A stretch of DNA of 64,000 nt, taken from contig CBDBFA010000002.1 of the NCBI GenBank assembly GCA_965204545.1, positions 62,001-126,000 on the forward strand, in the 5' to 3' direction. The translations under genes were made by a program, and so were the position numbers. Of this stretch, positions 22,375 through 31,948 are shown piece after piece. Within the stretch, counting starts at the first letter, position 1. Every line of letters starts with the position of its first letter. The notes under the pieces were generated by a model, which ran no database searches, had not been told where the DNA came from, and was given only the letters and a program-made list of their open reading frames with translations. This DNA comes from JAABVD01 sp965204545 (GTDB taxonomy: Bacteria; Verrucomicrobiota; Verrucomicrobiia; Opitutales; UBA2995).

Positions 22375-25300
22375 CTAATTCCTAATTCCTAATTGGCGCG
22401 CCTTCCCCCATCCTCCGCCTCCGGGAGTGAGGATGCGGAGGATGTCCCCGGGTCGAACCTCCAACTGGTCGGATGCCTTCAAGCGTTGCCGAGTTCCATC
22501 TTTTCGAATCAACCACTGCTCCCCGGGCTTTCCGGATTGTCCTCCCAGCAGGCCGTATGGACCTTCGTTTCTGTGCTGGGTTATCAGGGAAACCGTCAAA
22601 GCTTCCCTGAACTCCAACTCGCGCACAACCCCATCGCCCCCGGTGAACTGACCCGATCCTCCCGACCCCTTCCGGATACAAAACGTTTTCAGGCGGACGG
22701 GATACCTGTACTCGAGGATTTCCGGATCGGTAATCCCCGTATTGGTCATGTTGACGTGCACTCCGCTTTCCCCGTCAAATCCTTCTCCCGCTCCCGATCC
22801 CCCCGCAATGGTCTCATAGTAACTGATACGGTCGTTTCCAAAGATCAAATTGTTCATCGTTCCCTGACCGCAGGCCCCTACGGCGAAGGCCAGAAACAAG
22901 GTATCGACCAAGCGTTGACTGGTCTCGACATTTCCCGCCACCACGGGAGGACACTTTTTGGGGTCCGGGGGAAAGGGAGGATTGAGCAATCCTTCCGGCA
23001 AAACGATTTTGACCGGTTTCAGCAAACCTTCGTTCAACGGCATAGGTTCATTCACCCAGACGCGCAGGAAATACATGATAGCGCTGTAAACAACGCCCGG
23101 GGGAGCATGGAAGTTGCCATCATGGGCCTTATCGGCGCCGGAAAAATCCAGGCTCAAGGAATCACCATCTACCCGCGCCGCCACGTGGAGCCGGGTTCCA
23201 TCGTCGAGTTTTTGCTCAGCCTGGTAACTGCCATCGGCCAGCTTATTCAGTTTGCGGCGAAGACTGAGCTCCGCCCGGCTCTGAATGGCACGCATGAACC
23301 GGAGAATGGTCATGTTTCCGAAAGAATCGGCCAAGGCGGCCAAATCGCGCATCCCCTTCAGATTGGCGGCAATCTGTGCTCTCAGGTCGGCCATATTTTC
23401 CTCAACCGCCCGACTCGGGCCGGGTTTCAACCGCAACAATCGCTCAACTTCATCCAGATCAACCTGCCCGTCACGCATTACCAAGGTGGGAGGAATCACT
23501 ACGCCCTCCTCGGCCAGATTCCTGGCAAAAGGAGGCATGGAACCCGGGCTGATGCCACCCAGTTCGGCATGATGGGCGCGGTTGGCCAAAAATCCGGTCA
23601 ACCCCCCATCGCCACCGAAAACGGGACAAATAACGGTGATATCCGGTAAATGGGATCCGCCAAATCCGGGATGATTGGTGGCGACCATTTGGCCCGGTTC
23701 CCAACAATGACTTTGGGAAACCGTCCGAATGCACAGACCCATGGCTCCGAGATGAACGGGAATGTGGGGGGCATTGACCACCAACCCTCCTTCGGCATCC
23801 AACAGGGCACAGGAAAAATCGAGGCGTTCCTTCACGTTGGTGGAAAGCGCCGTGCGTTGGAGGCGGTATCCCATATCCTCCACCAGGGTGTGAAATCGGT
23901 TTGTGAACAACTCCAATTCGACTGCCTCCAAATTCGTTCTATTCCCCACGTTCTTTTCTCGAAGCCGGAGGCGCAGGGTATGATGCGAGCCGACCAAGCC
24001 TCTCCAGCCCGCGTCGACAAAAAGGGTGCTGAACGAATCCTGGATAATGGCAGGTCCGTCAACGGGGCAGCCAATGGGTAAATCCGCCCTGCCGTAAACG
24101 GGCGCGCTGACCCACCCCATCCGACAGAAGACCCTCTGCCTTTTCAAGGGTGGAACTTTTCCCTTCCCCTCCAGAAATTCCTCTCGACCCAAGCTCGGAG
24201 CCGGAATGGAAACGATCACCCGCAGGGATACGACTTCCACATCGTCCAGGGGAGGCCTGTAACCAAAGATGACCTCGTATTGCCGGGCAAAATCATGCAA
24301 GGCGGACCGGTTTTCCCTCCAATCGATATCCATGGCTACGGCTTGGCCCCGTATGCGCATACTCAAGATACACCTTCGTTCCACCGCATCCCGGCCATGC
24401 CCCGGCGGCAACTTCTCCATCGCTGCGGTGGTCAATGTCGTGAGCAGATCCCCCGCGGTTACGGAAAATTCGGCATAGCCTTCGAGTATCTGTTTTTCTG
24501 CGAAGCCTTCCAGCACCGCTTGCTCCAATCCGACTGCGCTGAGCAAACCGGCATCCCCGGGAAAGAGTATCGTTTCTATTCCGAGGTTTTCGGCGATGGC
24601 GCAGGCATGCTGGCCACCAGCTCCGCCAAACGCCACCAGTGTGTATTCGGAGGGATCATACCCTTCCGCGGTAGAAATTTTTCGGATGGCATCGGTCATG
24701 TTTTCATCGGCAATTTCCAGCAATCCCGTAAGCAACCGGTCCAAGTCCCGGCCGCTCTCTTCCCTCAACTCCAACTGCTCGGCCAACTGATGAAAGCGGG
24801 ACAGGCTATGGGCAGTGGAAACCGGAATCCCGAATTGGTCCGGATCCATTCTTCCCATAAGAAGGTTTACATCCGTTACGGTGAGGGGTCCACCCGTTCC
24901 GTAACAGGCGGGCCCTGGTTCAGCTCCCGCGCTTTCGGGACCCACCCGAAGACGGTCCCCGTCAAACTGACAAATGGAACCCCCTCCGGCTGCCACTGTT
25001 TCAATTTTCAAACTGGGCGCCATCAAATGGGCATGGCCCACCCTGGTCTCAAACTGATATTCATAGGCTCCGTCGAAGCGGGTCACATCGGTGCTGGTAC
25101 CGCCCATATCAAAACCGATTACCTTGGAATAGCCGGCTCTTTTCCCCACTGAAACAGCGCCGACTACCCCACCGGCCGGTCCGCTGAACAAGCTGTCTAT
25201 TGCCTTGAATGCTCCCCGGGGAACCAATCCTCCGGAACTGGTCATCACCGAAAAGCCTTCCGATCCGAATGCAGCGGCAATTCGATCGAGATAACAGTCC

Positions 25301-26136
25301 AGCACGGGTGACAAATAAGCCTCCACCAGGGTCGTTTCGGCACGGGGCAAAATCCTGATAAAAGGGGCACAGTCATGAGAAACAACTACAGATTCCATTC
25401 CGGCGTCCCTCAAAACCTCCGCCAATTGATACTCCCTGGAACCGTCGGCGTAACTGTGCATCAGGGCTACTCCCGCATGTTGGATGCCGTCCTCCAATAA
25501 TCGGGCAACTTTCTCCCTGAGTTCAGACCCCCCGAGATCTCCGCTCCCATCATCCACGTCCACTTCGACGACTCGTTCGTGCAGGGGGTGGGGCCGCTTG
25601 ATTTCCAATGCAAACAGATCGGGCCGTTGCTGAGTATTGATAGTCAAAAGATCGGCCAATCCGCGATTGATAAACAAAGCGGTGGGGGCCCCTTTGCCTT
25701 CCAGGAGGGCATTGGTTCCCCTGGTAGTGGCCAGTCGCAAGCGGGCGGGCGGAAGAGGGTCGCATGCCCCGGTAGCGGTAATGAGCCGCGCCCCCAATTC
25801 CGAAGCCTCGCCAGGGAATTGGAGAATGAGCAACTCCCCCGGCTGGAGTTGCCGGGCCAAGGGTTTCCCCAAAACGATTTCTCCCGTGCTGGAATCATAA
25901 TTCCTTACCTCGTATGCGTGTTCCAGACCCGGCGCCTCCAGAGCAAACCCTTTGAAAAACCCGTCAGGGCATTGCCCGCGGAGTGAAATTCGGATCCGGC
26001 AACCATCGGCAACCCCTCGAACCCTGGCCCTCATGGAACCATTGCTCAGGACCTTGACCCGATGCCATTGGCCGGTCGGGCTGCGGCCCAAGCAGTCGGT
26101 GAAGGTTCCTCCCGTATCGATCCTGAAATCCCACAC
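22375..26136 (-). CDS. 5-oxoprolinase / hydantoinase, fused A and B subunits
   Basis: At 1253 aa this is a full-length fusion: a HyuA-like N-terminal part (DTGGTFTD at residues 7-14, RLATTRGTNALLEGKGAP, and the actin-like FDMGGTSTDVTRFDG) and a HyuB-like C-terminal part from about residue 740 (FTNRFHTLVEDMGYRLQRTA, HIPVHLGAMG, ending ILTPGGGGWG). Eukaryote-like 5-oxoprolinases of this size hydrolyse 5-oxoproline to glutamate with ATP; hydantoin-cleaving relatives look alike. The start is GTG at 26136, one base after the stop of the upstream pseudopilin. The final residues (QLGIRN) and stop are read from the AATTAGG repeat. Confidence 0.87.
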   Translation of the reverse strand: MWDFRIDTGGTFTDCLGRSPTGQWHRVKVLSNGSMRARVRGVADGCRIRISLRGQCPDGFFKGFALEAPGLEHAYEVRNYDSSTGEIVLGKPLARQLQPGELLILQFPGEASELGARLITATGACDPLPPARLRLATTRGTNALLEGKGAPTALFINRGLADLLTINTQQRPDLFALEIKRPHPLHERVVEVDVDDGSGDLGGSELREKVARLLEDGIQHAGVALMHSYADGSREYQLAEVLRDAGMESVVVSHDCAPFIRILPRAETTLVEAYLSPVLDCYLDRIAAAFGSEGFSVMTSSGGLVPRGAFKAIDSLFSGPAGGVVGAVSVGKRAGYSKVIGFDMGGTSTDVTRFDGAYEYQFETRVGHAHLMAPSLKIETVAAGGGSICQFDGDRLRVGPESAGAEPGPACYGTGGPLTVTDVNLLMGRMDPDQFGIPVSTAHSLSRFHQLAEQLELREESGRDLDRLLTGLLEIADENMTDAIRKISTAEGYDPSEYTLVAFGGAGGQHACAIAENLGIETILFPGDAGLLSAVGLEQAVLEGFAEKQILEGYAEFSVTAGDLLTTLTTAAMEKLPPGHGRDAVERRCILSMRIRGQAVAMDIDWRENRSALHDFARQYEVIFGYRPPLDDVEVVSLRVIVSIPAPSLGREEFLEGKGKVPPLKRQRVFCRMGWVSAPVYGRADLPIGCPVDGPAIIQDSFSTLFVDAGWRGLVGSHHTLRLRLREKNVGNRTNLEAVELELFTNRFHTLVEDMGYRLQRTALSTNVKERLDFSCALLDAEGGLVVNAPHIPVHLGAMGLCIRTVSQSHCWEPGQMVATNHPGFGGSHLPDITVICPVFGGDGGLTGFLANRAHHAELGGISPGSMPPFARNLAEEGVVIPPTLVMRDGQVDLDEVERLLRLKPGPSRAVEENMADLRAQIAANLKGMRDLAALADSFGNMTILRFMRAIQSRAELSLRRKLNKLADGSYQAEQKLDDGTRLHVAARVDGDSLSLDFSGADKAHDGNFHAPPGVVYSAIMYFLRVWVNEPMPLNEGLLKPVKIVLPEGLLNPPFPPDPKKCPPVVAGNVETSQRLVDTLFLAFAVGACGQGTMNNLIFGNDRISYYETIAGGSGAGEGFDGESGVHVNMTNTGITDPEILEYRYPVRLKTFCIRKGSGGSGQFTGGDGVVRELEFREALTVSLITQHRNEGPYGLLGGQSGKPGEQWLIRKDGTRQRLKASDQLEVRPGDILRILTPGGGGWGKARQLGIRN

Positions 26137-26137
26137 G

Positions 26138-26770
26138 CTAAAATGAATCCCAACTGGTAATTTCCGGAAAATTGCTGCGAGCCGTGTTTCGCGTATACAC
26201 AGCGACGGGTTGCCGAAGGTCTCTTCCTACCGAACCAGGCAGGTTTTCCTCCCGAATGCGCAAATCCAGGTCGGCATCGACCACCACCACGATGTTGGGA
26301 TTTCCAAAACCATCGACCAAACCCCAGGTTCCCTGCAGAGATGCCAACTCCTTCAACTGCAGATCAAAATACCGCTTTCGCTTGGGGTTGAATTTTTTGA
26401 TCAGCGGATCATTTTGCGGGTTTTCAAAAGCGGAACCATCCGGCCTGCTCAGGGCCAGAATCCCGGTGAAGGCCCGCCAGTGTTCGCTGTTGTTCAGCTC
26501 CACAATGACATCCCCGTTGCTCAGGTTACCCGAAAAATCGGGATAACCTCCGTGGTCCTGGTAGTACAGGGTCAAGGAATTTACGATTTTGCCAAACAAA
26601 GCTTCGGTTTGAGCCCGCTTGGCCCGGTTTTGCACACTGAGGATCGATGGAATCAATATGCCGGCCAAAATAGTCAAAATAGCAATAACGGTAATGACTT
26701 CGATCAGGGTGAACCCACCCCTGCCCCCACCAGGCAGATCCCGGGGCAATTGCCGGAATGTCCGTTTCAT
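26138..26770 (-). CDS. Type II secretion-type pseudopilin
   Basis: From ATG 26770 the 210-aa protein has a basic leader ending GGRGG19-F20-TLIE24, a prepilin peptidase site with glutamate at +5, then the hydrophobic helix VITVIAILTILAGILIPSIL. The C-terminal globular part is about 165 residues and includes DGFGNPNIVVVVDADLD. It resembles GspG/GspH-like minor pseudopilins but lacks the classic PWGxPY segment. It lies between another pseudopilin gene and the oxoprolinase; a longer open frame upstream reads through non-conserved sequence. The partner secretion genes are not in the window. Confidence 0.8.
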   Translation of the reverse strand: MKRTFRQLPRDLPGGGRGGFTLIEVITVIAILTILAGILIPSILSVQNRAKRAQTEALFGKIVNSLTLYYQDHGGYPDFSGNLSNGDVIVELNNSEHWRAFTGILALSRPDGSAFENPQNDPLIKKFNPKRKRYFDLQLKELASLQGTWGLVDGFGNPNIVVVVDADLDLRIREENLPGSVGRDLRQPVAVYTRNTARSNFPEITSWDSF

Positions 26771-26876
26771 GATGGCGAGTCGTCCTGCATTAGCCCGCAT
26801 GCACGATTCAAGGTATGACCCCAACGTGCGTGCAAGGAAATTTCTGAGACAACACACTGGAAGGAATACCCGGCGG

Positions 26877-27434
26877 TCAACGACGGTACCGTAAATTGTC
26901 TTCATCCATGGGGAAATCATCCGCCCCATCGATACTGGCTTTGCCATCCGGCCCCTTTGAAAACAGGATATAACCCGAAACGGTCGTAGCGGGGGGATCC
27001 TGGGAAATGTAGCGGTATTCATAGGAATTGCCCCATGGATCAAGGAGTTCCGGCAAGGTATCAGTATCACTTCCGGAGGAAAATTGTTCCACTTGAAAAA
27101 ACGGTCGTACCGGTGGTTCGAGGATGGAGAGGGTAACACCCGGTCCCAGTTTTCCATCCAATGCGTCGAACAATTGGCGTGGCGTCCGGGCTTGGGGATA
27201 ATCTCCGAAATGCAGCCGGTAAGCTTCCAGAGCCACAGAAATAGCTTCGATTTCAGATTGGGCGCGGCTCGATTCTCCCCTTCGGAAGATCCCGGGTGAA
27301 ATGGCGAGAATCATCCCGCCGAGAATCCCCAGCAGGGCGATCACCACCAGCAATTCAACCAGCGTAAACGCCCCGGCCAACCGATAATTTCGAGTATCAT
27401 GTCCCGTTAATTTGTTCACACAAACGGTAGACAT
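26877..27434 (-). CDS. GspG-like major pseudopilin
   Basis: The 185-aa protein has the prepilin site GA22-F23-TLVE27 followed by LLVVIALLGILGGMIL, a 1-helix spanning domain, and the C-terminal GspG hallmark LLDPWGNSYEYRY followed by YILFSKGPDGKAS. The acidic DGADDFPMDED end could bind calcium as in GspG. Major pseudopilins build the short pseudopilus of type II secretion. The next gene downstream, 106 bases on, is a second pseudopilin, so the two may work together. Alanine rather than glycine at -1 is unusual but tolerated by prepilin peptidases. Confidence 0.85.
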   Translation of the reverse strand: MSTVCVNKLTGHDTRNYRLAGAFTLVELLVVIALLGILGGMILAISPGIFRRGESSRAQSEIEAISVALEAYRLHFGDYPQARTPRQLFDALDGKLGPGVTLSILEPPVRPFFQVEQFSSGSDTDTLPELLDPWGNSYEYRYISQDPPATTVSGYILFSKGPDGKASIDGADDFPMDEDNLRYRR

Positions 27435-27558
27435 TTTAGAGGAATGAATTGGCCTTTGAGGTATTTGAATTCTTGGAGGGATTCACCGCAGAGACCCCAG
27501 AGAACCATAAGGTGAGTAATCTGTGGCAATTCCTAATTCCTAATTCTTTATTCCCACC

Positions 27559-29334
27559 TCACCGGTTGACCTGCATGAGAAACTCCGCATTAGAGGCAGT
27601 CTTTTTCATGCGGGCAATCAACATTTCCATGGCTTCCGGTCCTGGCACGCCCTTCATAGCCCTGCGCAATGCGTAAATTCGGGGCATCTCATCCCGGTGG
27701 TAAAGCAATTCCTCCTTTCGAGTCCCGCTCCTTTCCAGGTTGATGGAGGGGAAAATGCGCTTATCGGAAAGGGCGCGATCGAGGTGCAATTCCATGTTTC
27801 CAGTGCCTTTGAATTCTTCAAACACCACCTCGTCCATCTTGCTTCCCGTTTCGATGAGAGCCGTTCCCATGATGGTGAGGCTGCCCCCGCCTTCGATATT
27901 CCGGGCTGAACCGAAAAATCGTTTCGGTTTTTGCAAGGCGCCAGCCTCAACCCCACCGGATAGTATCTTGCCGCTGTTGGGCATGGTGGTGTTGTAACCA
28001 CGGGCCAAGCGGGTAATGGAATCGAGCAGTATGATGACGTCCTTGCCCACTTCAACCATGCGTCTGGCCTTTTCAATCACCATCTCGGCCACGTGAACGT
28101 GGTTATCGGCCGCTTCATCGAAGGTCGATGCAATGACCTCGCCCTTCACCATTCGACGGAAATCCGTAACTTCTTCCGGACGTTCGTCGATGAGTAAAAC
28201 GATAAGATCCGCTTCCGGACTGTTTTCCTCCAGAGAATTGGCAATACCTTGGAGCAGCACCGTCTTACCCGTTCGCGGTGGCGCCACAATCAATCCGCGC
28301 TGGCCGAATCCAATCGGGGTAAGCGCGTCGATCACGCGCATCGAGACATCTTGATTCCTGAAGTTATGCACGGGTGTTTCCAGGAGAATCCGTTCCGTTG
28401 GATAGTAGGGTATGAGATCCTCGAAGGGGGTGACGTTTTGCACCTCCTCCAAGGGCAAACCGGAAGCGGTAGTCATATCGACCACATAGGCACAACCTTC
28501 CCCAATTTGAGGAAGCACCTGGGTTTCCACCATATGACCGGACTGAAGACCAAATTTTTCGATAAGACTCCGCGGCACGTAAAAATCTTCCGCCCGGGGA
28601 ACGTAGTTGTTGTGTTCGTGCACGACCCAGGCCCCATCATCTTCGGTAACCCAAAGCAGTCCGCGATCAAGAACCGGCCGGTTTTGCTCTGCCGCAGTCC
28701 GGATGAGTTTTTGTAGAAGGATGCGCCGATTGGGAGCCGTGACAAACTTGGCCCCCATGGCCTCGACTTCCTCCACCAGTTCGAGGAGCGGCATGCGGTA
28801 ATATCCGTTGAGTCTTATGGGGTTTCCTCCGCTACCTGTTTCCCGGGCTCGGGCTTTCAATTGATCGATGTCCCGAAGGACGGGATCTTCCAATAATCTC
28901 CCCAACGAAGGCAGAACGATGGAATCGACCACTTTCTTCTTCTTTCTGGGCGGTCTCTTCTTTTTCCCCTGGTGCGGGTGCGGCTTCCTTCGCTGAAATT
29001 TCGGACCGGGATGCGGCTTTTTAGGCCGCTTTTTATAGGTTCCCTTCGGCCCGTCGCTCCGGCGTTGGTGCGGGTGTTTATGAGAAATTCCACCCGATTG
29101 CTTGGACCGGGGTTTTCCATCGGGGCCTGCAACCGCCCTGCCCTTTTCACCGGGGACTTGTCCCGTCTCCGCGTCCCTTTTGTCCACAGGTTCCTTCCGA
29201 GCCGTTTCCACGGATGCGGATTGCGCCCGGGAATCCGGTCGTTTTTGGGAAGGCCTGGGTGTGAGATGAATCGGTTCGGTCCCCGCTTCCGCAAGGGGAA
29301 GCGTGTCTTGAATGGAAGGGCTTTCGTTGGACAT
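27559..29334 (-). CDS. rho: Transcription termination factor Rho with long basic N-terminal extension
   Basis: The C-terminal ~410 residues are standard Rho: an RNA-binding fold beginning LNGYYRMPLLELVEEVEAMG, the primary site RGLLWVTEDDGAWV, the Walker A loop VAPPRTGKTVLL, DERPEEVTDFRRMV, and the Q/R loops TMPNSGKILSGGVEAGAL and NIEGGGSLTIMGTALIETGS. The first ~160 residues are an unstructured, strongly basic region rich in K, R, P, H and G (for example KKRPKKPHPGPKFQRRKPH). Similar inserts are known in other bacterial Rho proteins and add RNA binding. I start at ATG 29334 (MSNESPSIQ); upstream codons come from repeat-adjacent DNA. Confidence 0.96.
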   Translation of the reverse strand: MSNESPSIQDTLPLAEAGTEPIHLTPRPSQKRPDSRAQSASVETARKEPVDKRDAETGQVPGEKGRAVAGPDGKPRSKQSGGISHKHPHQRRSDGPKGTYKKRPKKPHPGPKFQRRKPHPHQGKKKRPPRKKKKVVDSIVLPSLGRLLEDPVLRDIDQLKARARETGSGGNPIRLNGYYRMPLLELVEEVEAMGAKFVTAPNRRILLQKLIRTAAEQNRPVLDRGLLWVTEDDGAWVVHEHNNYVPRAEDFYVPRSLIEKFGLQSGHMVETQVLPQIGEGCAYVVDMTTASGLPLEEVQNVTPFEDLIPYYPTERILLETPVHNFRNQDVSMRVIDALTPIGFGQRGLIVAPPRTGKTVLLQGIANSLEENSPEADLIVLLIDERPEEVTDFRRMVKGEVIASTFDEAADNHVHVAEMVIEKARRMVEVGKDVIILLDSITRLARGYNTTMPNSGKILSGGVEAGALQKPKRFFGSARNIEGGGSLTIMGTALIETGSKMDEVVFEEFKGTGNMELHLDRALSDKRIFPSINLERSGTRKEELLYHRDEMPRIYALRRAMKGVPGPEAMEMLIARMKKTASNAEFLMQVNR

Positions 29335-29365
29335 GGCAGTTGACCCGTATGGGTTCATTTGAACC

Positions 29366-29544
29366 TGACCCGCATGTTTCACAAATCTTCTACTGCGCTC
29401 CGGTATATCGGCACTGGTGCGGACTTCGTTGGATTCGCGACTTTGCAGGGTGTCGACCCAGCTTCACCCGCTCATCGGCGCGAAGCCCAAACCAGCACTC
29501 GATCCTCGTTCGCTCGTTACGAATTTTCTGAAACATGCGGGCTA
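29366..29544 (+). repeat. 179-bp repeat with terminal inverted repeats, copy 2
   Basis: The left end is TGACCCGCATGTTTCACAAA and the right end is TTTTCTGAAACATGCGGGCTA, so the variant GTTTCA is present on both arms. The interior matches the other copies with about a dozen differences. It sits in the rho upstream region, between rho and coaE. Confidence 0.85.
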
Positions 29545-29632
29545 AGGTATGATCAGGTTTTTTGAATTGGAAAATTATAGGCGGCTTTTCGGACCGATAT
29601 CCAAAAATCAGTATTCGGATAAATGCCCGGAA

Positions 29633-30220
29633 TCAGGCTTGGGCGGATTGGAGTTGCCAATAGAGGTGCATCACCTGCTTCTTGAGAAACTCGAGAGAAC
29701 CGTCGTTTAAAATTACGAAATTTGCCCTGGAGGCTTTGTTTGCTTGTGGAAGCTGCTTTGAATTTCGCGCTGCCACGGCGTCCGGACTAAATCCTCGATT
29801 TTTCAGCCGATCGACTCTCAATGAGAAACTGGAGACTACGGATATTGAATAATCCACCTCCTTTTCAAGGTTTTTTTCAAAAAGAAGTGGAATTTCCACC
29901 ACCCACAAGGCCTGAGGGGCTTTTCTTATGAGGTTTTGACGGATTTTTTTTACCCTGGGGTGGAGTTCCCGCTCCAGCCAAGCCAGGTTCTCGGGGCTGG
30001 CAAAAGCTATTTTTCCCAGTTTTTTGCGCATCACTCCGCCTTTCGCGTCGAAGACTTCCGAACCAAATCTCAGCCGCAAGGCCTCCTTGAACCCATCATC
30101 AGAAGCATAAATTTTTGCCACGGATTGATCCGAATCAATGGTCCTTGCCCCGAGTTGGCGGAAAATTTCCAAAACGGTCGATTTCCCGCTGCCAAAATTG
30201 CCGGTCAATCCAACAACCAT
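29633..30220 (-). CDS. coaE: Dephospho-CoA kinase
   Basis: This 195-aa enzyme phosphorylates dephospho-CoA in the last step of coenzyme A synthesis. It shows the P-loop GLTGNFGSGKSTV at the N terminus, the TIDSDQ acidic motif (normally IDAD) that binds substrate and metal, and VVEIPLLFE in the CoA-site region, all in family order and at normal length. The usual IDAD alanine is serine here (IDSD), a mild substitution. The gene reads toward rho on the same strand but is separated from it by the 179-bp repeat, so it probably has its own transcript. Confidence 0.93.
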   Translation of the reverse strand: MVVGLTGNFGSGKSTVLEIFRQLGARTIDSDQSVAKIYASDDGFKEALRLRFGSEVFDAKGGVMRKKLGKIAFASPENLAWLERELHPRVKKIRQNLIRKAPQALWVVEIPLLFEKNLEKEVDYSISVVSSFSLRVDRLKNRGFSPDAVAARNSKQLPQANKASRANFVILNDGSLEFLKKQVMHLYWQLQSAQA

Positions 30221-30396
30221 GGCAAAATCCTGTAGCAGGGATCATTCCGGGTCCAGCTACTTCTGGCAGTAGCTTACCATCGGTAGGGCGTTTCATCGGC
30301 ACGAACCCCGGCCCGAAACTTGCTATTAATTAATCGATGCGCGCTTGCTCCCAACCATCTCCATTCGTCGGCTAACCCCAATCCCCGACTCCACCC

Positions 30397-31926
30397 ATGC
30401 TAGCCACCGTCAGTTCTTCCGCTATTGCAGGTATCGAAGCCAAGCACGTTCAGGTGGAAGTGAACACGGAGGAAGAAGGAGAGCCGAAATTGTTCATGGT
30501 CGGCCTTCCCGATGCTGCGGTAAAGGAATCGCAAAACCGGGTTTTTTCCGCCCTGACCAATTCCGGATTCAAAATGCCCCGCACCCGCACCACCATCAAT
30601 CTGGCGCCGGGGGATCTGCGCAAGGAAGGGCCCATTTACGACCTGCCCATCGCCTTGGGAGTACTGCTGGCTACCCGCCAGATCCAAACTCCCTCCGCCC
30701 AGGACTACCTCCTGGCCGGGGAATTGAGCCTGTCTGGCGCCTTGCGTCCGGTCAAAGGGGGACTCGCCTCCGCCTTGCTGGCAAAAGCGCTGGGGAAAAA
30801 AGGGGTTATCCTGCCCCACCCCTCCAGTCAGGAAGCCGCTCTGGTACGGGGGATCAATGTCATCGAAGTCGGGTCCTTGGATGAATCCATCCGATTTCTT
30901 CAGGGTCAAATCCAGATAGCGCCAAAGCAAACCAGCGGGGTGTTGGACACCTTGGAACAGCAGGAAAACGGAAGAGGCGACTTTTCCGAAGTCAAGGGCC
31001 AGCATGCTGTTCGCCGCGCCATAGAGGTGGCCGTGGCGGGAGGTCACAATATTCTGCTCATCGGTCCACCTGGATCGGGTAAATCAATGATGGCAAAACG
31101 GATTCCCACCATCATGCCGAAACCCACCCTGGAAGAATTTCTGGAAATCCTCAGCGTTCACTCCGTGGCTGGAAACACCTTGAAAGGACCGGTTCACCGT
31201 TTCCAGAGACCTTATCGATCCCCTCATCACACCATAAGTGATGTCGGTCTGCTTGGCGGTGGGACCATACCGGGTCCGGGAGAAGTATCATTGGCTCACA
31301 ATGGAGTTCTGTTTTTAGATGAATTACCCGAATTCAAGCGCTCCGCCCTCAAGGTGCTCCGCCAACCCCTGGAGGACGGGGACGTCACCATATCCCGAAG
31401 CGCCGGAGTCATAACCTTGCCTTGTCGGTTCATGCTGGTTGCCGCCATGAACCCTACCCCTTGTGGTTACATCGGTGAGGAATGTACCGACACCCCGGCC
31501 CAGATTCAGCGTTATCGTTCCAGAATAAGCGGTCCCTTATTGGATAGAATCGACCTGCACATCGAAGCCCCTGCTCTTTCCATTGAAGATTTGCGCAAAG
31601 GCAAACCGGGAGAAGATTCCGCTTCTATTCGAGGCAGAATAAATGAGGCCCGTCAGGTTCAACGGGAAAGGTTCGCCCATGAGGCCATCCCCTGCAATGC
31701 CCGCATGGGACAACAGCACCTTCGCAAGTATTGCCGCATCTCCTCCGAAATGGGAGACCTTCTACAGCGGGCCATGGAACAACTGAGACTGAGCGCGAGA
31801 GCCTACCACCGCATCCTCAAGGTTTCCCGAACCATAGCTGATTTGGATAACAGGCAAGGTATTGAGCCCCAGCATTTGCTCGAAGCCATCCAATACCGCA
31901 GCCTCGACCGGGAAGTATTTTACTAG
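30397..31926 (+). CDS. comM: YifB/ComM-family magnesium-chelatase-like AAA ATPase
   Basis: The 509-aa protein has the ComM layout: an N-terminal Lon-protease-like domain (MLATVSSSAIAGIEAKHVQVEV; LPIALGVLLA), the AAA domain with Walker A IGPPGSGKSMMAKRI and Walker B NGVLFLDELPEF, a zinc-ribbon-like segment (MNPTPCGYIGEECTDT), and the C-terminal helical lid. ComM is a hexameric helicase that extends branch migration during natural transformation, so transformation competence is possible here, although no other com gene is in view. The gene stands alone, facing a repeat cluster at its 3' end. Confidence 0.92.
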   Translation: MLATVSSSAIAGIEAKHVQVEVNTEEEGEPKLFMVGLPDAAVKESQNRVFSALTNSGFKMPRTRTTINLAPGDLRKEGPIYDLPIALGVLLATRQIQTPSAQDYLLAGELSLSGALRPVKGGLASALLAKALGKKGVILPHPSSQEAALVRGINVIEVGSLDESIRFLQGQIQIAPKQTSGVLDTLEQQENGRGDFSEVKGQHAVRRAIEVAVAGGHNILLIGPPGSGKSMMAKRIPTIMPKPTLEEFLEILSVHSVAGNTLKGPVHRFQRPYRSPHHTISDVGLLGGGTIPGPGEVSLAHNGVLFLDELPEFKRSALKVLRQPLEDGDVTISRSAGVITLPCRFMLVAAMNPTPCGYIGEECTDTPAQIQRYRSRISGPLLDRIDLHIEAPALSIEDLRKGKPGEDSASIRGRINEARQVQRERFAHEAIPCNARMGQQHLRKYCRISSEMGDLLQRAMEQLRLSARAYHRILKVSRTIADLDNRQGIEPQHLLEAIQYRSLDREVFY

Positions 31927-31948
31927 CAGGTCCTAGTGGGTCGCTGGT

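Noticed and set aside
22393..23649. A 418-aa plus-strand open frame opposite the oxoprolinase gene
   Set aside because: It is antisense to a clearly conserved enzyme and its translation has no recognisable domain; long antisense frames are common in GC-rich coding DNA.
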